13,131 nt of DNA, from the NCBI GenBank assembly GCA_964392085.1, contig CAYMOV010000071.1:1-13131 (forward strand), given 5' to 3'. The notes beneath the pieces were generated by a model, which worked only from the letters and a program-made list of their open reading frames with translations, was not told where the DNA came from and made no database searches. Of this stretch, positions 6,014 through 12,975 are shown piece after piece; position 1 is the first letter of the stretch, and the number at the start of each line of letters is the position of its first letter. Origin of the DNA: CAYMOV01 sp964392085. GTDB lineage: Bacteria > Oederibacteriota > Muellerivitia > Muellerivitales > Muellerivitaceae. Made by a program: the position numbers and the translations under genes.

Positions 6014-7444
6014 TTGGACTCCCTGTCGACCGCCCCCCAACCCAAGAAGGTGTTCCTCGAGACGTTCGGCTGCCAGTCGAACACCCTGGAGTCCCTCCAC
6101 CTGGTCCACCTGCTCCGCCAGGGCGATTTCGTCATGGCGGAAGGGGCCGAGGACGCCGACGTGGTGCTGTTCAACACCTGTTCGGTCCGCCAAAACGCGG
6201 AGCACAAGGTGTTTTCGCGGCTGGGCCAACTCGCCGAGTGGAAGTCCGACCGGCCCGGCCGGGTGCTGGGGGTGCTGGGATGCATGGCCACCAGCTACAA
6301 GGAAGAATTGCTGGACCGGGCCCCCCACCTCGACCTGGTCCTGGGCCCGGACCAGTACCCCAAGGCCGCCGATCTCCTCCGCAAGGCCTCGGACCGATCC
6401 AACGCCCCGACGGTCATGGCCGACTTCGACCCCGCCTATTTCCCCGAGAGCATGCCGGACCTCCTGCCCTCGCCCCACCGCGCCTTCGTGGAGATCATGA
6501 AGGGCTGCGACAAGTTCTGCACGTTCTGCATCGTGCCCTTCACCCGGGGGAGGGAAGTGTCCCGGGACCCCGAGTCGATCCTGGAGGAGGTCGGGCGCCT
6601 GGTGGCCTCGGGGGTGCGCGAGGTGACCCTCCTGGGCCAGAACGTCAATTCCTACGGCCTGGGGCTCCGGTCCCGGGGCGGGACCCCCACCTTCGCGGCG
6701 TTGGTGCGCCGGGTGGCCGCCGTGCCGGGCTTGGCCAGGCTCCGCTTCATGACGCCCCACCCCCTGGACCTGTCGGACGAACTGGTTGGGGTCGTGGGCG
6801 ACACCCCCCATGTCTGCCCCTGCGTGCACTTGCCGGTGCAATGCGGGTCGGACCGGTTGCTGAAGCTCATGAACCGCAAGTACACGGTGGAGCATTACCT
6901 CGGCCGGGTGCGGGCCCTCCAGGCCGCGCGCCCGGACCTGGCCCTGACGAGCGACCTCATCGTGGGTTTCCCCGGGGAACGGGACGATGACTTCGAGGGC
7001 ACCCTGCGCCTCATGGACGAAGTGCGGTACGACTCGGTCTACAGCTTCAAGTATTCCCCCCGCCAAGGCACCCCGGCGTCCCGGATGCTGGACCAGGTGC
7101 CGGAGGAAGTGAAGGAAGGGCGCCTGGCCCGGTTGAACGGGAAGGCCAACGCGCACGCGGCGGAGCGGGCCTGGGCCCGGGTGGGAAAGGTGGAGGACGT
7201 CATGGTGGAGGGGACCGCGGACCGTACCCTGGGGGCCCTCTTCGGCAAGACGGAGCACAACCGGGGCGTGATTTTCCCGGGGGAATGGGCCGGCCCCCCC
7301 GTCGGTGGGCCGATCGCCGGGGACGAAACCCCGGAAGCCGCGGACCCGCGGTTGAAGTTGAGGGCCTTTAAGCCCGGGGACCTGGTGAAGGTCCGGATCA
7401 CCGGCCGCCGTGTGGCGAACCTCTTTGGGGACTTGTCCGAATGA
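6014..7444 (+). CDS. miaB: MiaB, tRNA-2-methylthio-N6-dimethylallyladenosine synthase
   Basis: A 476-residue radical-SAM methylthiotransferase that adds a methylthio group to i6A37 of tRNAs reading UNN codons. The N-terminal MTTase domain has the three cluster cysteines C20 (FGCQSN), C56 (FNTCSVRQNAE) and C90 (LGCMA). The radical-SAM CxxxCxxC is C165/C169/C172 in GCDKFCTFCIVPFTRG, and LLGQNVNSYG distinguishes MiaB from MtaB and RimO. A C-terminal TRAM domain (about 400-470) carries a Gly/Pro-rich insertion after VIFPGEW. Oddly, the usual PVQSGS motif reads PVQCGS (C277), with two more cysteines nearby (C268, C270). The TTG start has only a weak A/G-rich ribosome site, but gives a normal N-terminus. 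The stop overlaps the next ATG (ATGA), indicating translational coupling. Length is typical of the family. Confidence 0.96.
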   Translation: MDSLSTAPQPKKVFLETFGCQSNTLESLHLVHLLRQGDFVMAEGAEDADVVLFNTCSVRQNAEHKVFSRLGQLAEWKSDRPGRVLGVLGCMATSYKEELLDRAPHLDLVLGPDQYPKAADLLRKASDRSNAPTVMADFDPAYFPESMPDLLPSPHRAFVEIMKGCDKFCTFCIVPFTRGREVSRDPESILEEVGRLVASGVREVTLLGQNVNSYGLGLRSRGGTPTFAALVRRVAAVPGLARLRFMTPHPLDLSDELVGVVGDTPHVCPCVHLPVQCGSDRLLKLMNRKYTVEHYLGRVRALQAARPDLALTSDLIVGFPGERDDDFEGTLRLMDEVRYDSVYSFKYSPRQGTPASRMLDQVPEEVKEGRLARLNGKANAHAAERAWARVGKVEDVMVEGTADRTLGALFGKTEHNRGVIFPGEWAGPPVGGPIAGDETPEAADPRLKLRAFKPGDLVKVRITGRRVANLFGDLSE

Positions 7445-8706
7445 GCGACCTTTCCCGAAATATCGCCGGCCGCCTCCCGGCGGCGGTCCTGGGCCTGTGG
7501 GTCACCCTCGCGGCCCCGGCTTGGGCCCGCAAGGAACCGCCCACCCCGACGCCCACCCCGAACCCCACGGCCCAGGCCCTTTTCGAGAAGTCCCAAAAGG
7601 CCTTCCGGGAAAAGCGCTACAGGGACGCCAAGGACGGCTTGATGCAGTTCGTGGCGAAGTATCCCATGGAGAACGCCATCCCCCAGAGCCGGCTGATCTT
7701 GGCGGAGTTGGAACAGGACTTTGAGGTCTCCGTGATGCAGTTCAAGGTCCTGGCCCAGGAATACAGCCACCGAAAGGAGGGAAGCGAGGCCCTCAAGAAC
7801 CTCGGGGCGCGCTATTACCTGGCGGACCGTTACGACGAGGCCGTGGCCACCTACCGCGAATACCTGAAGTCCTACCCGAAAAGCCCCGATGAGCCCGAGG
7901 TCCATTATTGGCTCGGCGCTTCCCTGGCGGCGTTGGGCGACGAGAAACACGCCATCGGCGAGTTCGACAAGTCCATCAAGAGGGACCCGGAGGGGAAGTG
8001 GGCGCCCAAGTCGTACCTGGCCCTGGGCAACGCCTACCTGAAGGAGACGAAATACGACAACGCGAAGCGCCAGTACCTGAAGATCCTGGATCGGTACCCC
8101 ATGTGCGAGGAACTGAACCAGGTCTACCTCAAGTTGGGCCGGACCTATGAGGCCCTGAACAGGCCCCAGGAGGCCCACGCGGCCTACGCCACCCTGCTGT
8201 CCCGGTACGCCAAGTCGATCGAGGCCCCGGAAGCCCAGGAACGTTGCCGGGACCTCGAGACCCGAAACCCCCAGCTGGCGGCCCAAGCGGTCGTCATGAC
8301 CCCGACGACCGTCCCCACGCCAGCGGACCAGATCCGGCCCACCCCCGGGCCCTCTCCCACCGGGACGCCTGAGGCCGAGTCGTTTCAAGGTGATCCCACA
8401 CCGGTCCCCACGGCCGGGATGGCGGACAAGCCCACTCCGATACCGGTTCAAGTCCGGGTCGATTCCTCCAATCCCTTCCGGGTGCAGGTGGGGGTCTTCA
8501 CGAAGCGAGCGTACGCGGACCAAACGATCCAGAAGCTCCACAAAGCCGGGTACCGGGCCGAGGTGGTGGAGGTGAAGAACCCCGACACCACCTTCACGAC
8601 CCTCAAGGTCCGGCTCGGGCACTATCCCGACCGGGAGACCGCCCGGAAGACTTCCTTGGAAGTGAAGCGCCGCTCGGGCATCCCCGCCATCGTGGTGGAG
8701 GAATGA
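7441..8706 (+). CDS. Exported TPR protein with C-terminal SPOR domain
   Basis: A 421-residue envelope protein. Residues 1-29 look like a signal peptide (RLPAAVLGLWVTLAAPAWA, cleavage after A29), followed by a short Pro/Thr linker. Residues about 44-275 are TPR repeats of the outer-membrane lipoprotein/CpoB style (ALFEKSQKAFREKRYRDAKD; ARYYLADRYDEAVATYREYL; LGASLAALGDEKHAIGEFDK; ALGNAYLKETKYDNAKRQYL). A second Thr/Pro-rich linker (about 285-340) leads to a SPOR domain at about 344-419 (NPFRVQVGVFTKRAYADQTI ... VRLGHYPDRETARKT). SPOR domains bind peptidoglycan glycan strands lacking stem peptides, usually at division sites, so a role in cell-wall or division organisation is likely. No lipobox is present, so it is periplasmic rather than lipidated. 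The ATG overlaps the miaB stop by four bases. The exact family and partner are not known. Confidence 0.88.
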   Translation: MSDLSRNIAGRLPAAVLGLWVTLAAPAWARKEPPTPTPTPNPTAQALFEKSQKAFREKRYRDAKDGLMQFVAKYPMENAIPQSRLILAELEQDFEVSVMQFKVLAQEYSHRKEGSEALKNLGARYYLADRYDEAVATYREYLKSYPKSPDEPEVHYWLGASLAALGDEKHAIGEFDKSIKRDPEGKWAPKSYLALGNAYLKETKYDNAKRQYLKILDRYPMCEELNQVYLKLGRTYEALNRPQEAHAAYATLLSRYAKSIEAPEAQERCRDLETRNPQLAAQAVVMTPTTVPTPADQIRPTPGPSPTGTPEAESFQGDPTPVPTAGMADKPTPIPVQVRVDSSNPFRVQVGVFTKRAYADQTIQKLHKAGYRAEVVEVKNPDTTFTTLKVRLGHYPDRETARKTSLEVKRRSGIPAIVVEE

Positions 8707-8712
8707 CCGGAG

Positions 8713-8793
8713 AATCAGGGATTAGGGATGAGGAATTAGGGATGTCGGGCCAAAATCCCGTTCCGCGTTCCGAATTCCGCATTCCTCATTTCC
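8713..8793. repeat. Inverted repeat of GGATTAGG/GGAATTAGG-type units (copy 2)
   Basis: AATCAGGGATTAGGGATGAG followed by GAATTAGGGATG (8713-8744) faces CGTTCCGAATTCCGCATTCC followed by TCATTTCC (8766-8793). ATGAGGAAT (8728-8736) and ATTCCTCAT (8781-8789) are perfectly complementary. The unit types match copy 1 at 5245-5315. It fills nearly the whole gap between the SPOR gene and mutS and would put a hairpin just before the mutS ribosome site. Confidence 0.7.
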
Positions 8794-8797
8794 TTCT

Positions 8798-8802
8798 GGG
8801 GG
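8798..8802 (+). promoter_or_regulatory. Ribosome binding site GGGGG deciding the mutS TTG start
   Basis: GGGGG ends 6 bases before TTG 8809. The in-frame ATG at 8827 has no such site, and starting there would lose the family-typical MAEITPM N-terminus. Confidence 0.5.
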
Positions 8803-8808
8803 TTCGGA

Positions 8809-11427
8809 TTGGCTGAGATCACCCCCATGATGAGGCAGTACCTGGAGACCAAGCGCGTCCACCAGGACAAGATCCTCTTCTTCCGCCTCGGGGACTTCTA
8901 CGAGATGTTCTTTGAGGACGCCAAGACCGCCGCCAAGACCCTCAACCTCACCCTCACCAGCCGGGGCAGCCACGACGACAGCCGCGTGCCCATGGCGGGC
9001 ATCCCCTTCCACGCCGCCGAGAACTACATCGGGCGGCTCATCCGGGCCGGCCATTCGGTGGCCATCTGCGAGCAGACCGAGGACGCCTCCCTCGCCAAGG
9101 GCCTGGTGAAGCGCGAGGTCACGCGGGTCATCACCCCCGGCACGGTGCTGTCCTCGGCCATGCTGGAGGACAAGGCCAACAACTACCTGGCCTCGGTGGC
9201 CCTGTCCGACAAGGGCGTGGGGCTGGCGGTGGTGGACGTCTCCACGGGCGAGTTCAAGGCCTGCGAGTCCAAGGGCGAGAACCGCCTGGCCTCCATGCTC
9301 CACGAGCTGGCCAAGTACCATCCCTCGGAGGTGCTGGTGGCCCAGGGGTTCCCCACGGCGGGGGACGGCGGCAAGCTGATCGAGGCCGTGCCGGGGGCCA
9401 AGCTCACCCGCGTCGAGGACTGGAAGTTCTCCACCGAGGACGCCACCCGGGAGATCCAGGACCATTTCAAGGTGAAGACCCTCGAGGGGTTCGGCCTCTC
9501 GGGCCAGGCCCACGCGGTGCGGGCCGCCGGGGCCCTTTTGGCCTACCTGCGCGAGACCACCCACAGCGTGATGTCCCACCTGGTGTCCCTGTCCGTCCAG
9601 CCCGTGGGCGAGGGAATGGTGCTCGACGCCTCCACCCAGCGCAACCTTGAGATCCTCAAGTCCATGCGGGACGGCTCGCTCGACGGCACACTCCTGAGCG
9701 TCCTCGACGAGACCTGCACCGCCATGGGGGGCCGCCTCCTCAAGCAATGGCTCACCAATCCCCTGACGAGCCTCTCCGAGATCCGCCGCCGCCAGGACGC
9801 GGTCGAGGAACTGCTGGCCGACCGGGACCGCCACGACGCCCTGCGGGAACGCCTGCGCGAGATCTCCGACCTGGAGCGCCTGGCCGCCCGGGTGGGCTGT
9901 TCCACCGCCAACGGCCGTGACCTGGCGGCGCTCCGCTCCACGCTCCGCGTCCTGCCCGAGGCCGAGCGCCTGGTGCGGGGCCTCAAGTCGCCCCTGGTGC
10001 GGGAGCGGGTCGAGACCTGGGACAACCAGGCGGACCTGAAGGCCCTGCTGGAAAAGGCCCTGACCGAGGAGCCGCCCCTGGCCCTCAAGGAAGGCGGCCT
10101 GATCAAGGACGGCTACGACAAGGATTTGGACGGGCTGAAGGTCGGCGCCAAGGAAGGCAAGGACTGGATCGCGACCCTGGAGGAGAAGGAAAAGAAGCGG
10201 ACGGGCATCTCCACCCTCAAGGTGCGGTTTACCTCGGTCTTCGGCTATTACATCGAGGTCTCCAAGGCCAACCTGGACAAGGTGCCGGCCGACTACCACC
10301 GCAAGCAGACCCTGGTGAACGCCGAGCGGTTCATCACCCCCGAACTAAAGGAAATGGAAGGCAAGGTGCTGGGGGCCCAGGAGAAGGCCGACAAGCTCGA
10401 ATACGAGCTGTTCGAGGGGCTGCGCAAGGCCGTGGGGGAGGAACTGCCCAAGATCCTCCGGATGGCCCGCACCCTGGCGGAACTGGACGTCTTGTCCTCC
10501 CTGGCCCAGGCGGCCCAGCGGAGCCGGTATGTCCGGCCCGAGGTGGACGATTCCCTGCACCTGGTCATCGAAGAAGGCCGCCACCCGGTGTTGGACCGCC
10601 TGATGCCCAGCGACCAGTTCGTTCCGAACGATTCCCACCTTGCGGAAGATGAGACCCGCATCATCGTGTTGACCGGCCCCAACATGGCGGGGAAGAGCAC
10701 CTACATCCGCCAGACCGCCCTGCTGGCCCTCATGGCCCAGGTGGGGAGCTTCGTGCCGGCCAAGCGCATGCAACTCGGGGTGGTGGACCGCATCTTCAGC
10801 CGGGTGGGGGCCTCGGACAACCTCACCCAGGGCCAGAGCACCTTCATGGTGGAGATGGTGGAGACCGCCAACATCCTCAATCACGCCACCGAAAGGAGCC
10901 TGCTGATCCTCGACGAGGTGGGGCGCGGCACCTCGACCTTCGACGGCATGTCCATCGCCTGGGCCGTGGTGGAGCACCTGTCCAAGAAGATCGGCGCCCG
11001 CACGCTGTTCGCCACCCACTACCACGAACTGACCCGCCTGGCCGCCGATTTCCCCAACGTGAAGAACTTCAACATCGCGGTCAGGGAATGGAACGACCAG
11101 ATCCTTTTCCTGCGCAAGATCGTGCCGGGCGGCGCCGACAAGAGCTACGGCATCCAAGTGGCCCGCCTGGCCGGGGTGCCGAAGGCCGTGGTGGACCGGG
11201 CCAAGAAGATCTTGGCGGGCCTGGAGACGGGCTCGACCCATCCCCCCAAGATCGAGGGTTCGACCACGCCCGGGGCGGCGGAACCTGATATCCCTCAACT
11301 CACCTTCTTCGGCTCCAACGGCCAGCATCCTGTATTGGAGGAACTGTCCCAGATCGACGTGGACGGCCTCACCCCCCGGGACGCGCTGAACCTGATCGGG
11401 GAGTGGAAGAAGAAAATAGAAGGCTGA
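8809..11427 (+). CDS. mutS: MutS, DNA mismatch repair ATPase
   Basis: An 872-residue MutS that finds mismatches and small loops after replication and, on ATP binding, recruits MutL. The mismatch-reading Phe-x-Glu is F30-Y31-E32 in FFRLGDFYEMFFEDA. The connector, lever and clamp domains follow (about 125-565; YYIEVSKANLDKVPADY is the clamp-region signature). The ATPase domain has Walker A GPNMAGKST (623-631), the MutS signature DNLTQGQSTFMVEM, Walker B LLILDEVGRGTSTFDG (D702, E703) and FATHYHEL. QLTFF at 830-834 resembles the beta-clamp binding QLxLF motif, and the C-terminus ends with the usual DGLTPRDALNLIGEWKKK. It is intact, of normal length, and starts at TTG. No mutL follows in this window. 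It sits downstream of miaB and the SPOR gene, reminiscent of the miaB-mutS neighbourhood of Firmicutes. Confidence 0.98.
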   Translation: MAEITPMMRQYLETKRVHQDKILFFRLGDFYEMFFEDAKTAAKTLNLTLTSRGSHDDSRVPMAGIPFHAAENYIGRLIRAGHSVAICEQTEDASLAKGLVKREVTRVITPGTVLSSAMLEDKANNYLASVALSDKGVGLAVVDVSTGEFKACESKGENRLASMLHELAKYHPSEVLVAQGFPTAGDGGKLIEAVPGAKLTRVEDWKFSTEDATREIQDHFKVKTLEGFGLSGQAHAVRAAGALLAYLRETTHSVMSHLVSLSVQPVGEGMVLDASTQRNLEILKSMRDGSLDGTLLSVLDETCTAMGGRLLKQWLTNPLTSLSEIRRRQDAVEELLADRDRHDALRERLREISDLERLAARVGCSTANGRDLAALRSTLRVLPEAERLVRGLKSPLVRERVETWDNQADLKALLEKALTEEPPLALKEGGLIKDGYDKDLDGLKVGAKEGKDWIATLEEKEKKRTGISTLKVRFTSVFGYYIEVSKANLDKVPADYHRKQTLVNAERFITPELKEMEGKVLGAQEKADKLEYELFEGLRKAVGEELPKILRMARTLAELDVLSSLAQAAQRSRYVRPEVDDSLHLVIEEGRHPVLDRLMPSDQFVPNDSHLAEDETRIIVLTGPNMAGKSTYIRQTALLALMAQVGSFVPAKRMQLGVVDRIFSRVGASDNLTQGQSTFMVEMVETANILNHATERSLLILDEVGRGTSTFDGMSIAWAVVEHLSKKIGARTLFATHYHELTRLAADFPNVKNFNIAVREWNDQILFLRKIVPGGADKSYGIQVARLAGVPKAVVDRAKKILAGLETGSTHPPKIEGSTTPGAAEPDIPQLTFFGSNGQHPVLEELSQIDVDGLTPRDALNLIGEWKKKIEG

Positions 11428-11432
11428 AGACG

Positions 11433-11461
11433 CCGTTAGCCGCTGGCCGTTAGCCGTTGGC
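11433..11461. repeat. TTAGCCGCTGG-type tandem repeat (copy 2)
   Basis: Imperfect tandem units CCGTTAGCCGCTGG and CCGTTAGCCGTTGG lie just after the mutS stop. TAGCCGCTGGC (11437-11447) is identical to 3785-3795. It begins a 344-bp gap (11428-11771) with no convincing gene; the gap otherwise holds a CCCTC-type hairpin and a promoter. Confidence 0.6.
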
Positions 11462-11476
11462 TTAAGGCAAGTATTT

Positions 11477-11533
11477 CCCCTCGCCCCATGAGGGAGCCCT
11501 TCGACTGCCTAAGGGTGGCGGTGTGGGTGAGGG
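11477..11533. repeat. CCCTCxCCCC-type hairpin repeat (copy 2)
   Basis: CCCTCGCCC (11478-11486) pairs with GGGTGAGGG (11525-11533) over nine positions with one G-T pair. Inside, CCCTT (11497-11501) pairs with AAGGG (11511-11515). The outer arm types match the element after scpB at 1061-1180. There is no following T run, so it is not a standard terminator. Confidence 0.55.
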
Positions 11534-11598
11534 TGTTGAGGCCCGAGATTTGATTTGCCGTAAACGGTTTCAGGCGATGCGGACCCATACCGGAAACC

Positions 11599-11627
11599 TT
11601 GCCTATCGTGTCCCGCCTATTTACAAT
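11599..11627 (+). promoter_or_regulatory. Sigma70-like promoter for the lipoprotein gene
   Basis: TTGCCT (11599-11604) and TACAAT (11622-11627) are 17 bases apart, the same layout as the miaB promoter. Transcription would begin near 11634, leaving a leader of about 138 bases before ATG 11772. I see no recognised riboswitch in that leader. Confidence 0.5.
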
Positions 11628-11771
11628 GCCTCCGCTTGGATCACCCGGGGCTCGAGGGAAGGGACACGGGACGCCGTTCGAACCGTATCAGGCCGATTTC
11701 ACAGGTGATTCCGACAAGTCGGGGTTGAACCGCTGTCTCCCTGGCAAACCCAACCTTTTCCGGGAGAACCC

Positions 11772-12593
11772 ATGACTTCGTTGCGCCGATTCGCGGTTTT
11801 GGCCGTTTGCCTCAGCCTTGTGCTCTATGCCTGCAAAAAGAAATCATCGCCGACCACGCCTGAAACGCCGCCGCCCCCCTCCAACACATCCACCTTTACT
11901 CCGACGTCTACGTCAAGCCTGACCGCCACTTTTACGGCCACGTTCACCCTGACGGGAACACCGACTTCGACCGCAACTCAGACCGACACGCCGACCGAGA
12001 CCCTGTCCCCCACGGAGACATCCACGCCGACCATTACCTTTACTCCAACGGAAACCTTGACCCCGACGGTGACCTCGACCTTCACGGTCACCTCGACCCC
12101 CACCGACATCATCTGTCCGGCTTCCGGTCAGTTCGGCCATACGGCTTACTTGGAGGGGACGGATATGTCGTCCGAATACCTCCACTTGAAGCCTGTGACG
12201 TTCACGTCGGCCGTAACCGTCGACAACCTGGTGACCTGGGGCTGGACTTGGTTCAGCGACAGTTGCATCGTGGAAGGGGGCCTGTACACCGACCATAACG
12301 GGGCGCCCCAAAGCCTCCTGGTGGCGGGAGGGCCCGTGACGACTCCGGACAACGTCACGAATTATCCCTTGACCATCACGTTGAACCAGCCGGTGGCCGC
12401 CGGGACCTATTGGTTCGGGATCCGTGGGACTTCCGCCAACAGCATCTTCGACGCGAGCACTGACGTCTACACCACCGAATCCGAGTACCTGGTCACCACG
12501 AATACCGCCAACCCACTTCCCGTTGCCTTGGGTTCGGGTAACTGGTATCAGGGGTACCTTTTGACGGATGTGTTGAACTGGCACTGCAACTGA
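11772..12593 (+). CDS. Lipoprotein with Thr/Pro-rich stalk and C-terminal beta-type domain
   Basis: A 273-residue surface or periplasmic lipoprotein of unknown function. The signal MTSLRRFAVLAVCLSLVLYA ends in a lipobox (LYAC) with lipidated C21, followed by KKKSS. Residues about 29-113 form a low-complexity Thr/Ser/Pro stalk of alternating T-x-T units (TPTSTATQTDTPTETLSPTE). From about 114 a compact domain follows, rich in Thr, Val, Gly and aromatics (GLYTDHNGAPQSLL ... PVAAGTYWFGIRG), resembling generic extracellular beta-sandwich modules. Its cysteines C115, C165 and C272 could form a disulfide. GGGAG (11762-11766) sits 5 bases before the ATG. Third codon positions look less G/C-rich than in neighbouring genes, perhaps from the stalk composition or a more recent origin. 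A strong terminator follows, so it is probably expressed alone. Confidence 0.85.
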   Translation: MTSLRRFAVLAVCLSLVLYACKKKSSPTTPETPPPPSNTSTFTPTSTSSLTATFTATFTLTGTPTSTATQTDTPTETLSPTETSTPTITFTPTETLTPTVTSTFTVTSTPTDIICPASGQFGHTAYLEGTDMSSEYLHLKPVTFTSAVTVDNLVTWGWTWFSDSCIVEGGLYTDHNGAPQSLLVAGGPVTTPDNVTNYPLTITLNQPVAAGTYWFGIRGTSANSIFDASTDVYTTESEYLVTTNTANPLPVALGSGNWYQGYLLTDVLNWHCN

Positions 12594-12636
12594 CCTGGGC
12601 CACGGTTGACGCTGCGTTCCGGAGGGTTTGATGTCC

Positions 12637-12670
12637 AAGGCCCGGCCCCGATGGGGTCGGGCCTTTTTTT
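12637..12670 (+). terminator. Rho-independent terminator of the lipoprotein gene
   Basis: AAGGCCCGGCCCC (12637-12649) pairs with GGGGTCGGGCCTT (12653-12665) over 13 positions with one G-T pair and a 3-base loop. The run of seven T ends at 12670. It is the only textbook intrinsic terminator in the window. Confidence 0.93.
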
Positions 12671-12708
12671 ATTCCCTGGAGGCATGGTTGGGGAAGGGCC
12701 CCCGGGTC

Positions 12709-12737
12709 TTAATATGTAGCTACAGGGTGGCTATACT
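12709..12737 (+). promoter_or_regulatory. Possible promoter after the terminator
   Basis: TTAATA (12709-12714) and TATACT (12732-12737) are 17 bases apart; the second is close to TATAAT. The perfect palindrome GTAGCTAC (12716-12723) lies in the spacer. No ORF with a ribosome site follows, so any product would more likely be an RNA. Confidence 0.35.
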
Positions 12738-12740
12738 GTG

Positions 12741-12808
12741 CCTTGAAATGAGGTGCGCCGATGGCCAACGCACAAGCGACCCGTAAGTCGGGTTGCTCGA
12801 CCTCAAGG
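12741..12808 (+). other. Segment able to fold as a three-helix RNA
   Basis: CCTTG (12741-12745) pairs with CAAGG (12804-12808), and AGGT (12751-12754) with ACCT (12800-12803). Within them TGCG (12754-12757) faces CGCA (12769-12772), sharing base 12754 with the previous helix, and AGCGACCCG (12775-12783) pairs with CGGGTTGCT (12789-12797) over nine positions with one G-T pair and a TAAGT loop. Together they can form a three-way junction. I cannot match it to a known RNA family, and a chance fold is possible. Confidence 0.28.
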
Positions 12809-12833
12809 ACGGATCGATTTTTAACCGTTGGCT

Positions 12834-12882
12834 GATTCCTCGTCGCCGGATCGCCTTTGACGACCGGTTCGCTCGGAATGAC
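12834..12882. repeat. GATTCC...GGAATGAC palindromic repeat
   Basis: GATTCCTCG (12834-12842) and CGCTCGGAATGAC (12870-12882) bound a GC-rich centre. This matches the common intergenic 'GATTCCTCG...CTCGGAATGAC' type, whose minus-strand translation gives the recurrent spurious peptide CHSER. It is non-coding. Confidence 0.6.
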
Positions 12883-12891
12883 AACTGAGGA

Positions 12892-12913
12892 ACCTCCTCC
12901 CCACGTAGGAGGT
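12892..12913. repeat. Short perfect inverted repeat ACCTCCT/AGGAGGT
   Basis: ACCTCCT (12892-12898) and AGGAGGT (12907-12913) are exact complements around an 8-base loop. It directly follows the GATTCC-type repeat and may be part of the same element. Confidence 0.5.
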
Positions 12914-12945
12914 GCCGTCCTTCCTCTCCCCAACATGTTGTGGTG

Positions 12946-12975
12946 TTGTCACTAGGCTGACAATGGGACTGTCAA
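12946..12975. promoter_or_regulatory. Three TGTCA/TGACA half-sites spaced 11-12 bp, operator-like
   Basis: TTGTCA (12946-12951), TGACAA (12958-12963) and TGTCAA (12970-12975) start exactly 12 bases apart in alternating orientation, giving two overlapping palindromes. The last half-site overlaps a possible -35 box, CTGTCA (12969-12974), 17 bases before TAAAAT (12992-12997). The arrangement would suit a dimeric regulator, but no regulator gene is in view and chance is possible. Confidence 0.3.

Noticed and set aside
5717..10299. Several 500-residue minus-strand open frames opposite miaB, the SPOR gene and mutS
   Set aside because: They have the same low-complexity composition, no domains and no sensible starts; they arise from G/C-biased third positions of the plus-strand genes.
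11523..11708. 61-residue plus-strand frame after mutS
   Set aside because: It begins inside a hairpin repeat, runs through the promoter at 11599-11627, has no clear ribosome site and no domain.
12760..12810. Resemblance of AACGCACAAGCGACCC to a GEMM (cyclic di-GMP) riboswitch
   Set aside because: The conserved GEMM core and its GACGCAAAG segment are missing and the helices do not match; no regulated gene follows.
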